Positions 17,222 to 25,707 of a stretch of 64,000 nt of DNA are shown piece after piece. The notes under the pieces are model-generated. The model was not told the DNA's origin and made no database searches. It saw nothing but the letters and a program-made list of their open reading frames with translations. Source of the stretch: Vannielia litorea (GTDB lineage Bacteria > Pseudomonadota > Alphaproteobacteria > Rhodobacterales > Rhodobacteraceae); NCBI RefSeq assembly GCF_900142295.1, contig NZ_FSRL01000002.1, positions 372,001 through 436,000 on the forward strand. Reading direction: 5' to 3'. Within the stretch, counting starts at the first letter, position 1. Every line of letters starts with the position of its first letter. Both the position numbers and the translations under genes were made by a program.

Positions 17222-17886
17222 CCGAGGGTTCCGGTGGTCATGTGGCGTTTCCGGCCGTAGCCGGGCTCTCGCGTGACGACGAAGCCCGCTTCCGACAGCC
17301 CGCGGCGCACGTGCCCCGCCGCCGTGTAGGTGGCGAAGGTTCCGCCGGTTGCGGTGTGCCGGGCCACCTCCGCGAGCAGATCCGGCTCCCAGAGCTCGGG
17401 GTTCTTGGCGGGGGAGAAGCCGTCGAGAAACCAGGCATGGGCCTGCCCTTCCCAGGCGGGCAGGGTCGTTCGCGCATCGCCCGTTACAACCTCGGCCTCC
17501 AGCCCCGGTGCAATGATGCTGCCGCCGGCTTCGGGCCACTGGGCGGTGAGCTGTGCAACCAGGTCGGGGAAATGCGCCTCGAATGGCGCGAGCGCGCGGA
17601 TGGCCTCCTCCGAGGTCATCGGGAAGGCCTCGAACCCCGTGTAGCGGATCGTGACGCCGGCCTCCTGCGCCAGATGCCACAGCGCAAGCAGGTTCAACCC
17701 CGTCCCGAACCCCAGCTCTGCCACGTGAAACCCGTCACGCAACCTCTCGGCCAGACGGTTGCCCGCGAGAAAGACATGGCGCGTTTCGGCCAGCCCGTTC
17801 TCCAGCGAGAAGTACGGGTCGTCGAAGCGGGTCGAGACAGGGGTGCCATTGTCGCGCCATGCGAGTCGGGCGGGATGGTGGTGCAT
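17218..17886 (-). CDS. mnmD: tRNA (mnm5s2U34)-methyltransferase MnmD (methyltransferase half of MnmC)
   Basis: A 222-residue SAM-dependent enzyme, DUF752/MnmD family, that methylates 5-aminomethyl-2-thiouridine at tRNA position 34. Visible: GTPVSTRFDDPYFSLENGL near residues 14-32, the SAM motif AELGFGTGLNLLAL near 65-78, and WFLDGFSPAKNPELW near 152, the family signature D-G-F-x-P-x-x-NP-x-x-W. In E. coli this domain is fused to an FAD oxidase in MnmC; here the oxidase-like gene is separate and divergent, 55 bases away. ATG 17886 was preferred because it opens close to the family start; no strong ribosome site decides between this and ATG 17943. Confidence 0.9.
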   Translation of the reverse strand: MHHHPARLAWRDNGTPVSTRFDDPYFSLENGLAETRHVFLAGNRLAERLRDGFHVAELGFGTGLNLLALWHLAQEAGVTIRYTGFEAFPMTSEEAIRALAPFEAHFPDLVAQLTAQWPEAGGSIIAPGLEAEVVTGDARTTLPAWEGQAHAWFLDGFSPAKNPELWEPDLLAEVARHTATGGTFATYTAAGHVRRGLSEAGFVVTREPGYGRKRHMTTGTLG

Positions 17887-17941
17887 CGGGGGATGGCCTA
17901 TGAGTCTGGCCGGACAATGGCGGCGGCGCAGGGGGAAGTCC

Positions 17942-18967
17942 ATGGCAGACGTGACGGTGCGCGGGGCCGGGGTATTCGGCCTTTCGGTGGCCTGGGAATG
18001 TGCCCGCCGCGGCGCAGCGGTGCGGGTGATCGACACGCGCGGAGTGGGTGCGGGGTCTTCGGGTGGCGTGGTCGGGGCGCTCGCGCCCCATGTGCCGGAA
18101 AACTGGAACCCCAAGAAGGCCTTCCAGCTCGAAAGCCTCCTGGCCGCAGAGGCCTTCTGGGCCGGGGTGCAGGCCGCTGGCGGGGTGGACCCGGGCTATG
18201 CCCGGACCGGGCGGGTCCAGCCGGTGGTGCCGGGCGGCGAGGCCCTGGCGCGGGCGCGGGAGGCCGGCGCGGAGGAGCTGTGGCAGGGCCGGGCAGAGTG
18301 GCGGGTCGTGACCGGCGCGCCCGAGTTCGCGCCCGTCTCGGAAACCAACCTCTGGGTCCATGACACGCTGACGGCGCGGCTCCACCCGGCGCGAGCCTGC
18401 GCCGCGCTGGCAGCCGCAGTGCAGGCGGCGGGCGGAGAGGTGCTGACGGGCGATGCCGAGCACCATGGGCCGGTGGTCTGGGCGACGGGCGCGGACGGCC
18501 TCGCCGATCTTTCCGCCGCGCTGGGCCGCAGCGTGGGCGTGCCGGTGAAGGGGCAGGCGGCGCTGCTGCACTTCAGCGCCCCCCGGGCGGCGCAGCTCTT
18601 TGCCGACGGGCTGCACATCGTGCCCCATGCCGACGGGACCGTGGCCATCGGCTCCACTTCGGAGCGCGCGTTCGAGGGGCTCGAAACCGATGCCCAACTC
18701 GATGCGCTGATCGACAAGGCGGCGACCCTTGTGCCTGTTCTCCACGGCGCTCCGGTGGTCAAACGTTGGGCCGGCCTGCGCCCGCGCGCCCGTTCGCGCG
18801 CGCCGATGCTCGGGCCCTGGCCGGGGCGCGCGGGCCATTACATCGCGAACGGCGGGTTCAAGATCGGGTTTGGCATGGCACCCAGGGTGGCCGAGGTCAT
18901 GGCCGACCTCGTGCTGGAGGGGCACGACACCATACCCGAGGGCTTTCGGGTGGACGACAGCCTCTAG
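17942..18967 (+). CDS. FAD-dependent oxidoreductase of the DAO family, MnmC-oxidase-like
   Basis: A 341-residue flavoprotein. The N-terminal dinucleotide fold reads VTVRGAGVFGLSVAWECARRG (residues 4-24, motif GxGxxG) with the acidic end of strand two at VIDTRG, followed by GAGSSGGVVGALAPH near 37-51. The substrate domain ends with WAGLRPRARSRAPMLGPW and NGGFKIGFGMAP near 300, as in glycine/D-amino-acid oxidases and the MnmC FAD domain. Placed back to back with mnmD, it most likely oxidises cmnm5s2U34 to nm5s2U34, supplying the MnmD substrate; a D-amino acid dehydrogenase role is the alternative. It is shorter than the E. coli MnmC oxidase half. Confidence 0.78.
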   Translation: MADVTVRGAGVFGLSVAWECARRGAAVRVIDTRGVGAGSSGGVVGALAPHVPENWNPKKAFQLESLLAAEAFWAGVQAAGGVDPGYARTGRVQPVVPGGEALARAREAGAEELWQGRAEWRVVTGAPEFAPVSETNLWVHDTLTARLHPARACAALAAAVQAAGGEVLTGDAEHHGPVVWATGADGLADLSAALGRSVGVPVKGQAALLHFSAPRAAQLFADGLHIVPHADGTVAIGSTSERAFEGLETDAQLDALIDKAATLVPVLHGAPVVKRWAGLRPRARSRAPMLGPWPGRAGHYIANGGFKIGFGMAPRVAEVMADLVLEGHDTIPEGFRVDDSL

Positions 18968-18982
18968 CGCTTTCGCCGGCCG

Positions 18983-19972
18983 TCACGCCGCCTGCAGAGC
19001 CTCGCGCCCGTGTGGCGCGGTCCAGTCGAGCACCGGGTTCAGAGGGATGATCCTGTGCGGGTTCACCGTCTCGTGGCTGTAGTGGTAGTGGCGGATGTAA
19101 TGGGCCGGCACGCAGGTCGCCGCCACGCCGGGCACCTGGTAGAGCTCGCGGGCGTAGGCCCAGAGGTTGGGCATCTCGCGGAGGAAATTGCGGTTGCACT
19201 TGAAGTGCGTGTGATAGACCTCGTCGAAGCGCACCAGCGTGGTGAAGAGGCGCCAGTCGGCCTCGGTGATCTGCCCGCCCAGGAGGTAGCGCTGGCGCGA
19301 GAGGCGGTCTTCCAGCCAGTCGAGGCTTTCGAAGAGCGGATGCACGGCCGCGTCATAGGCCTCCTGGCTGGTGGCAAAACCGGCCTTGTAGACGCCGTTG
19401 TTCACCGTGTCGTACACCCGGGCGTTCACCGCTTCGATCTCGTCGCGCAGCGGCTCCGGCCAGTAGTCATCGCGGTTGCCGGTGATGCCGTCGAAGGCCG
19501 AGTTGAACATGCGGATGATCTCGGAGCTTTCGTTGCTCACGATCGTGTCGCGCTGGGTGTCATAAAGCACGGGCACCGTCACGCGGCCGCTCATTTCGGG
19601 GTCGACATGGGTGTAGACCTGCCAGAGGTACTCCTTGCCAAGGAGACTGTCGCCGGTGGTGCCGGCAAAATCGTTGCGGAACTCCCAGCCGTTATCCAGC
19701 ATGTCGGGGTGGACGACGGAGATGGAGACATGTTCCTCCAGTCCTTTCAGCGCGCGGAAGATCAGCGTGCGATGCGCCCAGGGGCAGGCGAGGGACACGT
19801 AAAGGTGATAGCGCCCGCTCTCGGCCTTGAAACCGCCCTCGCCCGAGGGCCCGGCGGCGCCATCCGCGGTGATCCAGTTGCGGAAGCCGGAGGTCGAGCG
19901 GACGAAGTTTCCGCCGCTTTTCTTCGTGTCATACCATTCGTCTTTCCAGACGCCTTCCACCAGACGGCCCAT
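18983..19972 (-). CDS. glutathionyl-hydroquinone reductase (ECM4/YqjG-type GST)
   Basis: A 329-residue xi-class glutathione transferase. It reduces glutathionyl-hydroquinones with a second GSH, using a thioredoxin-like active site cysteine. The hallmark SLACPWAHRT lies near residues 57-66; NESSEIIRMFN near 147 forms the glutathione site and the helical domain shows NNGVYKAGFATSQEAYD near 190 and LGGQITEADWRLFTTLVRFD near 235, all typical of the ECM4 family. ATG 19972 starts the conserved MGRLVEGVWKDEW. Convergent with the MnmC-like gene (15-base gap) and divergent from a 116-residue hypothetical gene. Confidence 0.93.
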   Translation of the reverse strand: MGRLVEGVWKDEWYDTKKSGGNFVRSTSGFRNWITADGAAGPSGEGGFKAESGRYHLYVSLACPWAHRTLIFRALKGLEEHVSISVVHPDMLDNGWEFRNDFAGTTGDSLLGKEYLWQVYTHVDPEMSGRVTVPVLYDTQRDTIVSNESSEIIRMFNSAFDGITGNRDDYWPEPLRDEIEAVNARVYDTVNNGVYKAGFATSQEAYDAAVHPLFESLDWLEDRLSRQRYLLGGQITEADWRLFTTLVRFDEVYHTHFKCNRNFLREMPNLWAYARELYQVPGVAATCVPAHYIRHYHYSHETVNPHRIIPLNPVLDWTAPHGREALQAA

Positions 19973-20185
19973 GGCACTCTCCTTTTCGCAGGTAAGCCCC
20001 GACCTAACGGACGTGCGCACTCCGATAAACAGGTGCGGATGGAGGCTGGTCTGTGCAAATGCGCGCGGAACCCGAACCGTTGCAGCCGAGTTGCACCATC
20101 ACGGCAGCACGCGACCGGTTTAAGGTTAACCTTGACGGAACCCGATTCGGTCACAATGCTCCGAAACAAGGGACGGAGCTGCCAA

Positions 20186-20536
20186 ATGTCTGATTTCCTG
20201 CCACAATCGGTCCGAGAGGGGCTGGAGGCCGCGCGCCGCGAAGCGGAGCGCCGCAAGAGCCGTCTGAAGGTGCGCGACGGGGACGAGAGTTACCCAGTGC
20301 TGCGCTTCTGGTCCAAGGGGTTTGCCCTGGCCGCCGACCCCGCGCCCAACCTGCGTGGCCTGGTCGATCTGTTCGACGGCGAGCGCCACCTCTACCAGTG
20401 CCTGATCGTGAACAGCCGCGAGGAGGCGGGCGAGCGGATCTTCGAGTTCAAGCGCTCGACGGCTGCCTGCGATCGGCCCCCGATCGACTTCGAACGCCCG
20501 AGCCATGCGCCGATTGGGCTCATCACCAACGGCTGA
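20186..20536 (+). CDS. conserved hypothetical protein, 116 residues
   Basis: A small soluble protein with no signal peptide or membrane helix. Residues 1-30 are basic and helical (EGLEAARREAERRKSRLKVRDG); the rest looks like mixed alpha/beta with YPVLRFWSKGFAL (near 36-48), LVDLFDGERHLYQCLIVNS and a C-terminal IDFERPSHAPIGLI. The GGAG at 20174-20177 supports ATG 20186. I do not recognise a named domain; the charged, well-biased sequence supports coding. It is convergent with the fmt operon tail (6-base gap) and divergent from the glutathionyl-hydroquinone reductase gene. Confidence 0.75.
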   Translation: MSDFLPQSVREGLEAARREAERRKSRLKVRDGDESYPVLRFWSKGFALAADPAPNLRGLVDLFDGERHLYQCLIVNSREEAGERIFEFKRSTAACDRPPIDFERPSHAPIGLITNG

Positions 20537-20542
20537 CAGGGC

Positions 20543-20779
20543 TCAGCGCTTCTTCACCACGAGGTAGAGCGCCGCCGCCGCCCCGGCGATGACGGCGAGG
20601 ATGAGGGCGTATTTCACCAGGCCCAGGATCAGCGGCAGCATCCGCAGCCCGATCCAGCAAAGCGCCACAACGGCGGCACCCAGCACGGCGGCCACCTCGT
20701 CGTCGAAGCGGCGGTTGGTCGCACGGTTCACGGCGAAGCCGGCCGCAGCCCCGGCGATCAGGAGAAAGACAAAGAACAT
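20543..20779 (-). CDS. small membrane protein, last gene of the def-fmt operon
   Basis: A 78-residue protein with two or three hydrophobic helices: residues 2-16 (FFVFLLIAGAAAGF), 29-43 (AAVLGAAVVALCWIG) and 48-74, ending in a basic KKR. Between the first two is a polar NRATNRRFDDE loop. Its ATG shares one base with the fmt stop (TGATG), so it is translationally coupled to fmt. No named family recognised. Confidence 0.7.
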   Translation of the reverse strand: MFFVFLLIAGAAAGFAVNRATNRRFDDEVAAVLGAAVVALCWIGLRMLPLILGLVKYALILAVIAGAAAALYLVVKKR

Positions 20780-21681
20780 CAGGCCCCGAGCCTGCCCGGA
20801 AGCGTGAGCCCACGCAAGAGCTCGGCGGCGTCCATCGGGCGCTTGCCGGGGCGTTGGGCCTCGGTGATCTCCACCGCGCCGGAGCCGCAGGCCACGGTCA
20901 GACCGCCAAGAACCTCTCCGGGCGCACCGCGTCCGGGCGCGACCCGGGAGCGCAGCAGCTTGAGTCGCTCGCCGGCGACCTCCGTCCATGCGCCGGGAAA
21001 GGGAGACAGGCCGCGGATGTGTCGGTCGACCTGCTCCGCGGGGCGGCTCCAGTCCACCGCCGCCTCGGCCTTGTCGATCTTCTCGGCATAGGTCACGCCG
21101 GTTTCGGGCTGGGGCATCGGCTCCAGCGCCCCGGCGCGCTCGGCGGCGGTGACGATGAGCCGGGCTCCCATGGCAGAGAGCCTGTCGTGCAGGTCTCCGG
21201 TGGTTTCCTCCGGGCCGATCGCCGTGCTCTCGCGCAGCAGCACCGGGCCGGTGTCCAGCCCCGCCTCCATCTGCATGATGCAGACCCCGGTCTCGGCATC
21301 GCCCGCCATCACTGCGCGGTGGATCGGCGCGGCCCCGCGCCAGCGGGGCAGCAGGGAAGCGTGGATGTTCATGCAACCGAAGCGGGGGGCATCCAGCACC
21401 GGCTGGGGCAGGATGAGGCCATAGGCCACCACGACGGCGAGATCGGCGCCCAGAGCGACGAAGGCCTCCTGCTCTTCATGGGCCTTCAGCCGGGCGGGGT
21501 GGCGGACAGCAAGGCCGAGCGCCTCGGCGCGGGACTGCACGGGCGAGGGACGGTCTTTCTTGCCGCGGCCGGCGGGGCGGGGCGGCTGGGTGTAGACGCA
21601 GACAATCTCGTGGCCCGCGTCCTGAAGCGCGTCGAGCGCAGGCACCGAAAAATCGGGCGTTCCCATGAAGATGATGCGCAT
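20779..21681 (-). CDS. fmt: methionyl-tRNA formyltransferase
   Basis: A 300-residue enzyme that transfers a formyl group from 10-formyl-tetrahydrofolate to initiator Met-tRNA. N-terminal formyltransferase domain: [19 protein letters not shown] start, the catalytic [16 protein letters not shown] region near residues 105-121 and the [17 protein letters not shown] motif near 133-149 with its catalytic aspartate. The C-terminal OB-like domain (about 205-300) binds tRNA. It follows the third deformylase-like gene by 33 bases, so formylation and deformylation genes form one transcription unit. Confidence 0.97.
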   Translation of the reverse strand: MRIIFMGTPDFSVPALDALQDAGHEIVCVYTQPPRPAGRGKKDRPSPVQSRAEALGLAVRHPARLKAHEEQEAFVALGADLAVVVAYGLILPQPVLDAPRFGCMNIHASLLPRWRGAAPIHRAVMAGDAETGVCIMQMEAGLDTGPVLLRESTAIGPEETTGDLHDRLSAMGARLIVTAAERAGALEPMPQPETGVTYAEKIDKAEAAVDWSRPAEQVDRHIRGLSPFPGAWTEVAGERLKLLRSRVAPGRGAPGEVLGGLTVACGSGAVEITEAQRPGKRPMDAAELLRGLTLPGRLGA

Positions 21682-21714
21682 CGGGGGGCCTTTCGTTGGG
21701 TGTTCGGGCGAGCC

Positions 21715-22206
21715 CTACCTCCTGGACGCCTTCTTGAGAAGCATCTGCCGCCTGGTGCGGCTCAGCCGGTCGAAGAACATCCGGCCGTTCAGGTGGTCGA
21801 TCTGGTGCTGCACCGACGTGGCCCAGAGATCCTCGAACTTCTTCTCGACCCTTGCGCCGGTCTCGTCGGTGTAGGCCACGGCCACACGAGCCGGGCGGGA
21901 AAGCCGGGCAGAGACACCGGGGATGTTGGGGCTGGCCTCTTCCCAGTCGAACATCTGCTCGCCCACCATGGTGATCTCGGGATCGGCCAGCCGCACGACC
22001 TGCCCGCGGGATTTGGAGCAATCCACCACCGCGAGGCGGAGCATGACGCCGATCTGAGGTGCGGCGAGCCCGTAGCCGGGCATTGCTTCCATCGTGTCGA
22101 CCATGTCGGCCCAGAGGGCGCGGATCTCGTCGGTGATCTCGCCCACCGGTGCGGCGGCGGTTTGCAGGCGCTTGTCGGGCCAGCGGATCAGGGGCCGGGG
22201 GCTCAT
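21715..22206 (-). CDS. peptide deformylase homologue with degenerate active site
   Basis: A 163-residue protein of the peptide deformylase fold, third in a tandem set. Motif 1 is intact (GYGLAAPQIG, near 44-53). Motif 2, normally EGCLS with the metal-binding cysteine, reads EEASPNIPG, so the cysteine is serine. Motif 3, normally HExxDH, reads QHQIDHLNG, so the catalytic glutamate is glutamine while both histidines remain. With the Cys ligand and general base both changed, deformylase activity is very unlikely; a regulatory, ribosome-binding or other role is possible. The frame is intact and its ATG overlaps the previous stop by four bases, so it looks maintained rather than decaying. Confidence 0.85.
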   Translation of the reverse strand: MSPRPLIRWPDKRLQTAAAPVGEITDEIRALWADMVDTMEAMPGYGLAAPQIGVMLRLAVVDCSKSRGQVVRLADPEITMVGEQMFDWEEASPNIPGVSARLSRPARVAVAYTDETGARVEKKFEDLWATSVQHQIDHLNGRMFFDRLSRTRRQMLLKKASRR

Positions 22207-22655
22207 GCGTCTTCGCCGTCGATGATGAGCTTGCCATCGAGATGGTCGGCCTCATGCTGGGCGATGGCGGCTTCGGGGCCGGTCAGCACGACTGACCGGG
22301 CCATGCCGGCCTCGTCGGTGTAGTCGAGCCGGACGTGCGCGGGCCGGGTCACCTGCACCGGGTGGTCAGGGATGGACAGGCAGCCCTCTTCCATCGTTGC
22401 GGTCTCCGCGCCCAGCGGGGTCACCACCGGGTCGATGCAGATGCGGGGATCAGGGTGCCCCGCCTTCCAGCCGGCATCCATCACGAAGATCCGACGCAAG
22501 ACGCCCACCTGCGGGCCGGCGAGGCCGCGGCCGGGCGCGGCATACATGGTGTCGAGCATGTCGGCGGCGAGCGTTCCGAGGTCCTCGCCGGCGACCGGCG
22601 CGCAGGTAGCCTTCAGCCGTGCATCCGGCCAGAGCACGATGGGCAGAACGCTCAA
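22203..22655 (-). CDS. def: peptide deformylase, second copy
   Basis: A 150-residue metallo-deformylase expected to remove the N-formyl group from new proteins. Motif 1 is GRGLAGPQVG (near 43-52; second alanine of GLAAPQ is glycine), motif 2 is EEGCLSIP (near 88-95) with its cysteine ligand, motif 3 is QHEADHLDG (near 132) with both histidines and the glutamate. So the catalytic set is complete, although the loop glycine is unusual. It lies 9 bases after the first def gene and overlaps the third by four bases. Confidence 0.92.
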   Translation of the reverse strand: MSVLPIVLWPDARLKATCAPVAGEDLGTLAADMLDTMYAAPGRGLAGPQVGVLRRIFVMDAGWKAGHPDPRICIDPVVTPLGAETATMEEGCLSIPDHPVQVTRPAHVRLDYTDEAGMARSVVLTGPEAAIAQHEADHLDGKLIIDGEDA

Positions 22656-22664
22656 GCCAGAGCC

Positions 22665-23186
22665 TCAGGCACGGGCCTTCTCGCGCTTCAGCTTCTGCAT
22701 CCTGCGGGTGATCATCTGGCGCTTCATGGGCCCCAGGTAGTCGATGAACAGCTTGCCGTTCAGGTGGTCGATCTCGTGCTGCACGCAGGTCGCCCAGAGG
22801 CCCGAGAACTGCTCTTCCTGCTCGGCGCCGTCGAGCCCTTGCCAGCGCACTTTCACCTCGGCCGGGCGGGTGACATCGGCGTATTGTTCGGGGATCGAGA
22901 GGCAGCCTTCCTCGTAGGTGCTGGTGGCCTCCGAAGACCATACCACCTGCGGATTGATCAGCACCATCGGGCGGGGCGCCTCGGCGTCGTCCTTGATGCA
23001 ATCCATCACCAGCATCCGCTGCATCTCTCCGATCTGCGGCGCGGCCAGCCCGATGCCGGGGGCGTCATACATGGTTTCGAGCATGTCATCGGCCAGTCGC
23101 CGCAGGGCGGTGTCGAATTCGGACACCGGATCGGCGGGCTTTTTCAGCCGCGGGTCAGGATGGATGAGGATGTCACGCAATGCCAT
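22665..23186 (-). CDS. def: peptide deformylase, canonical copy
   Basis: A 173-residue deformylase with all three canonical motifs: GIGLAAPQIG (residues 44-53), EEGCLSIPE (near 94-102) and QHEIDHLNGKLFIDYL (near 137-152), followed by the usual basic helical C-terminus. It begins a leftward operon def-def-deformylase homologue-fmt-small membrane gene. ATG 23186 gives the typical MALRDILIHPDPRL start. It diverges from the MalY-type gene by 93 bases. This is presumably the housekeeping enzyme. Confidence 0.96.
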   Translation of the reverse strand: MALRDILIHPDPRLKKPADPVSEFDTALRRLADDMLETMYDAPGIGLAAPQIGEMQRMLVMDCIKDDAEAPRPMVLINPQVVWSSEATSTYEEGCLSIPEQYADVTRPAEVKVRWQGLDGAEQEEQFSGLWATCVQHEIDHLNGKLFIDYLGPMKRQMITRRMQKLKREKARA

Positions 23187-23279
23187 GGCAGGGGATTTAG
23201 GACAGAGCCGCGCGCGGCGCAACAAGGGTTGCACGTGCGGATAGCGAAGATAGGGTCGCCGGGCAGCAAGGAGCCTTCC

Positions 23280-24461
23280 ATGAATTTTGACGAGATCATC
23301 GAACGCCGCGGCACGCATTCGGCCAAGTGGGACATGATGGAGCCGATTTACGGCGTGCCCGCGGAGGGCGGCCTGCCGATGTGGGTGGCCGACATGGATT
23401 TTCGCCCGCCTGCCTGCGTGCAGGGCGCGGTGGAGAAAATGGCAGCCCACGGGCTTTATGGCTATTACGGCGATGACGCGAGCTACAAGGCGGCGATCCG
23501 CTGGTGGCTGGCCGAGAGGCACGGCTGGCAGGTCGAGGACGGCTGGATCCAGACCACCCACGGGCTCGTGAACGGCACGGCGCTCTGCGTCGATGCCTAT
23601 ACCGCGCCAGGTGACGGGGTGGTGCTGATGACCCCGGTCTACCATGCCTTCGCACGGGTCATCAAAGCGGCGGGGCGCGAGGTGGTGGAGTGCCCGCTGG
23701 CGCTGGTGAATGGCCGCTACGAGATGGATTTCGACGCCTGGGATGGGCAGATGAGCGGCCCGGAGGGGGCGAAGGCGAAACTGCTGGTGCTCTGCTCGCC
23801 GCACAACCCGGGCGGGCGGGTCTGGACGCGGGCCGAGCTGGAGGGCGTTGCGGCCTTTGCCAAGCGGCACGACCTGGTGCTGGTGTCGGACGAGATCCAC
23901 CACGACCTGCTGATGCCGGGCCAGACCCATGTGCCGATGGCGCTGGTGGAGGGTATCGAGGATCGGCTGGTGATGATGAGCTCCACCACCAAGACCTTCA
24001 ACATCGCCGGGGCGCATACCGGCAATGTCATCATCCCCGATGCGGCGCTTCGGGCGCGGTTCACCACGCGGATGGCGGCGATGGGGCTCTCGCCCAACTC
24101 CTTCGGGCTCTTCATGGCGGAGGCCGCCTATTCACCCGAGGGTGCGGCCTGGGTCGATGCGCTTTGCGCCTATCTCGACGGCAACCGGCAAGTCTTTGAC
24201 GATGGCATCAACGCGATCCCGGGGCTGGCGTCCATGCGACTGGAGGCGACCTATCTCAGCTGGGTGGATTTTGCCGGGACCGGGATGGAGAAGGCCGAGT
24301 TTACCGATCGAGTGGAAAAGAACGCCAGGATCGCCGTCAACCACGGCGAGACTTTCGGCAAGGGCGGCGAGAGCTTCCTGCGGTTCAATATCGCAACGCC
24401 GCGTGCGCGGGTGGTCGAGGCCGTAGAGCGGATGCAATCGGCCTTCGGGGATTTGCAGTAG
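23280..24461 (+). CDS. MalY/PatB family aminotransferase-fold enzyme (probable cystathionine or cysteine-S-conjugate beta-lyase)
   Basis: A 393-residue fold-type I PLP enzyme. MNFDEIIERRGTHSAKWD and PMWVADMDF (near 34-42) mark the MalY/PatB C-S lyase branch. The SPHNPGGR motif is near 168, SDEIHHDL near 205 and the PLP lysine in SSTTKTFNIAG near 240. The likely reaction is beta-elimination of cystathionine or S-conjugates to give a thiol, pyruvate and ammonia; other substrates are possible. AGGAG at 23269-23273 supports ATG 23280. It stands alone between divergent def and convergent rnhA. Confidence 0.88.
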   Translation: MNFDEIIERRGTHSAKWDMMEPIYGVPAEGGLPMWVADMDFRPPACVQGAVEKMAAHGLYGYYGDDASYKAAIRWWLAERHGWQVEDGWIQTTHGLVNGTALCVDAYTAPGDGVVLMTPVYHAFARVIKAAGREVVECPLALVNGRYEMDFDAWDGQMSGPEGAKAKLLVLCSPHNPGGRVWTRAELEGVAAFAKRHDLVLVSDEIHHDLLMPGQTHVPMALVEGIEDRLVMMSSTTKTFNIAGAHTGNVIIPDAALRARFTTRMAAMGLSPNSFGLFMAEAAYSPEGAAWVDALCAYLDGNRQVFDDGINAIPGLASMRLEATYLSWVDFAGTGMEKAEFTDRVEKNARIAVNHGETFGKGGESFLRFNIATPRARVVEAVERMQSAFGDLQ

Positions 24462-24604
24462 GGCGCTCGGAGGCCGCGCTGCGCTCGGGCGGAGAGTCTC
24501 TTCGGCCCGGACGGCGGGGTCGCCGCCCGAACGGCCAAGCGCGCTCCTGGGCGGAGCCACCCCGCCCGGCAATCCGGGATACCGAGGCAGGATACGGCGC
24601 GGGC

Positions 24605-25054
24605 CTATTTGAAGGGCTTCATGCCGGCTCGGGCGAGTTCGTCGGCGCGCTCGTTCTCGGGGTGGCCGGCGTGGCCCTTGACCCATTTCCAGGTCACCCG
24701 GTGGCGGCGGTTGGCCTCGTCGAGACGCTGCCAGAGCTCCACGTTCTTTACCGGCTTGCGGTCGGCGGTTTTCCAGCCGTTGCGCTTCCAGCCGTGGATC
24801 CAGCCGGTGACGCCGTTCTTCACGTAGGCCGAATCCGTCACCACGGTGATCTCGGTGTCGCGCGAGAGCGATTCCAGCGCCGAGATGGCGGCCATCAGCT
24901 CCATCCGGTTGTTGGTGGTGGCCGGCTCGCCGCCCGAGAGCTCGCGCTCCTTGACGACCGCGTCGCCCTCCCTGGCCTGGAGCAGCACGCCCCAGCCGCC
25001 GGGGCCGGGATTTCCGGAGCAGGCTCCGTCGGTATAGGCATAGAGGTCTGGCAT
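24605..25054 (-). CDS. rnhA: ribonuclease HI
   Basis: A 149-residue RNase H that cuts RNA in RNA-DNA hybrids. The catalytic acid set is visible: D in [16 protein letters not shown] (near 8), E in [11 protein letters not shown] (near 50), D in [11 protein letters not shown] (near 72) and D in [12 protein letters not shown] (near 135). The basic protrusion loop [17 protein letters not shown] is near 88-104. It lies 5 bases after the CDP-alcohol phosphatidyltransferase gene and is the last gene of a long leftward run. Confidence 0.97.
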   Translation of the reverse strand: MPDLYAYTDGACSGNPGPGGWGVLLQAREGDAVVKERELSGGEPATTNNRMELMAAISALESLSRDTEITVVTDSAYVKNGVTGWIHGWKRNGWKTADRKPVKNVELWQRLDEANRRHRVTWKWVKGHAGHPENERADELARAGMKPFK

Positions 25055-25059
25055 GGGCG

Positions 25060-25707
25060 CTATCTGCCCGGCTCGCGAGGCAGAGACAAGCCCCGGATCA
25101 GCCGCAGGGCGCGGCGCAGGCCGGTGGCCGCGGTTCCGAGTGCGACCAGCCAGAGGGTAATGGTAAGCGCGAGGGTCGAGCCCCAGAGAAGCGCCTCGAC
25201 GGCGCCCGCCACACAGCCCGCCGTGACCGCCGCCATCCGGTGAGGCTTGGCCATGGGGCCGCAGAAATCGGCCGGCAGGCCCTCGGCCCGGCCCAGTTCG
25301 CGGATATAGGCGGTGCCCACCGCCAGCGCCCCGGCGAGGCAGCCGAGCCAGAGCGGCCCGGCCGCGAGGCCCAGGCCCGCGAGGATGAGCACATCGGCCA
25401 CCCGGTCGGGTGCCTCGTTCCAGAACGGGCCAGTGGGCCCGCCCTTGCCGCCTTCGAGCGCGACCATGCCATCGAGCAGGTTGGCAACGAGCCGCAGCTG
25501 GCAGAACAGGGCCGCCCCGATCAGCAGGGCCGCGGCCACGCCGGGCGGAGCGGGGAAGGTGAGCCAGAAACAGCCAAGGGCCAGGGCCGCGAACAGCATC
25601 GAGCTCGCGGAGATCTGGTTGGGCGTGACCGAGGTGGTGGCCAGCCAGCGGGCGGCGGCCTGCGCCCAGCCCGACCCACGGGCGGCAATGGGGCGGCGCT
25701 CAGTCAC
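25060..25707 (-). CDS. CDP-alcohol phosphatidyltransferase family protein, GTG start
   Basis: A 215-residue inner-membrane protein with five or six hydrophobic segments. The CDP-alcohol motif (D-x2-DG-x2-AR-x8-G-x3-D-x3-D) is recognisable but divergent: [11 protein letters not shown]... then [13 protein letters not shown] (near residues 75-110), with the first Asp replaced and the AR pair altered. The only start near the N-terminus is GTG 25707, overlapping the previous stop by eight bases (GTGACTGA). It would condense a CDP-activated lipid with a small alcohol; the product is unknown. It closes a four-gene phospholipid module with the upstream acyltransferase, CDP-DAG synthase and membrane protein. 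Confidence 0.82.
   Translation of the reverse strand: MTERRPIAARGSGWAQAAARWLATTSVTPNQISASSMLFAALALGCFWLTFPAPPGVAAALLIGAALFCQLRLVANLLDGMVALEGGKGGPTGPFWNEAPDRVADVLILAGLGLAAGPLWLGCLAGALAVGTAYIRELGRAEGLPADFCGPMAKPHRMAAVTAGCVAGAVEALLWGSTLALTITLWLVALGTAATGLRRALRLIRGLSLPREPGR

Noticed and set aside
24462..24604. GC-rich 143-base spacer between the MalY-type gene and rnhA checked for a gene or terminator
   Set aside because: No convincing hairpin with T tract or short gene was seen; left as unassigned.
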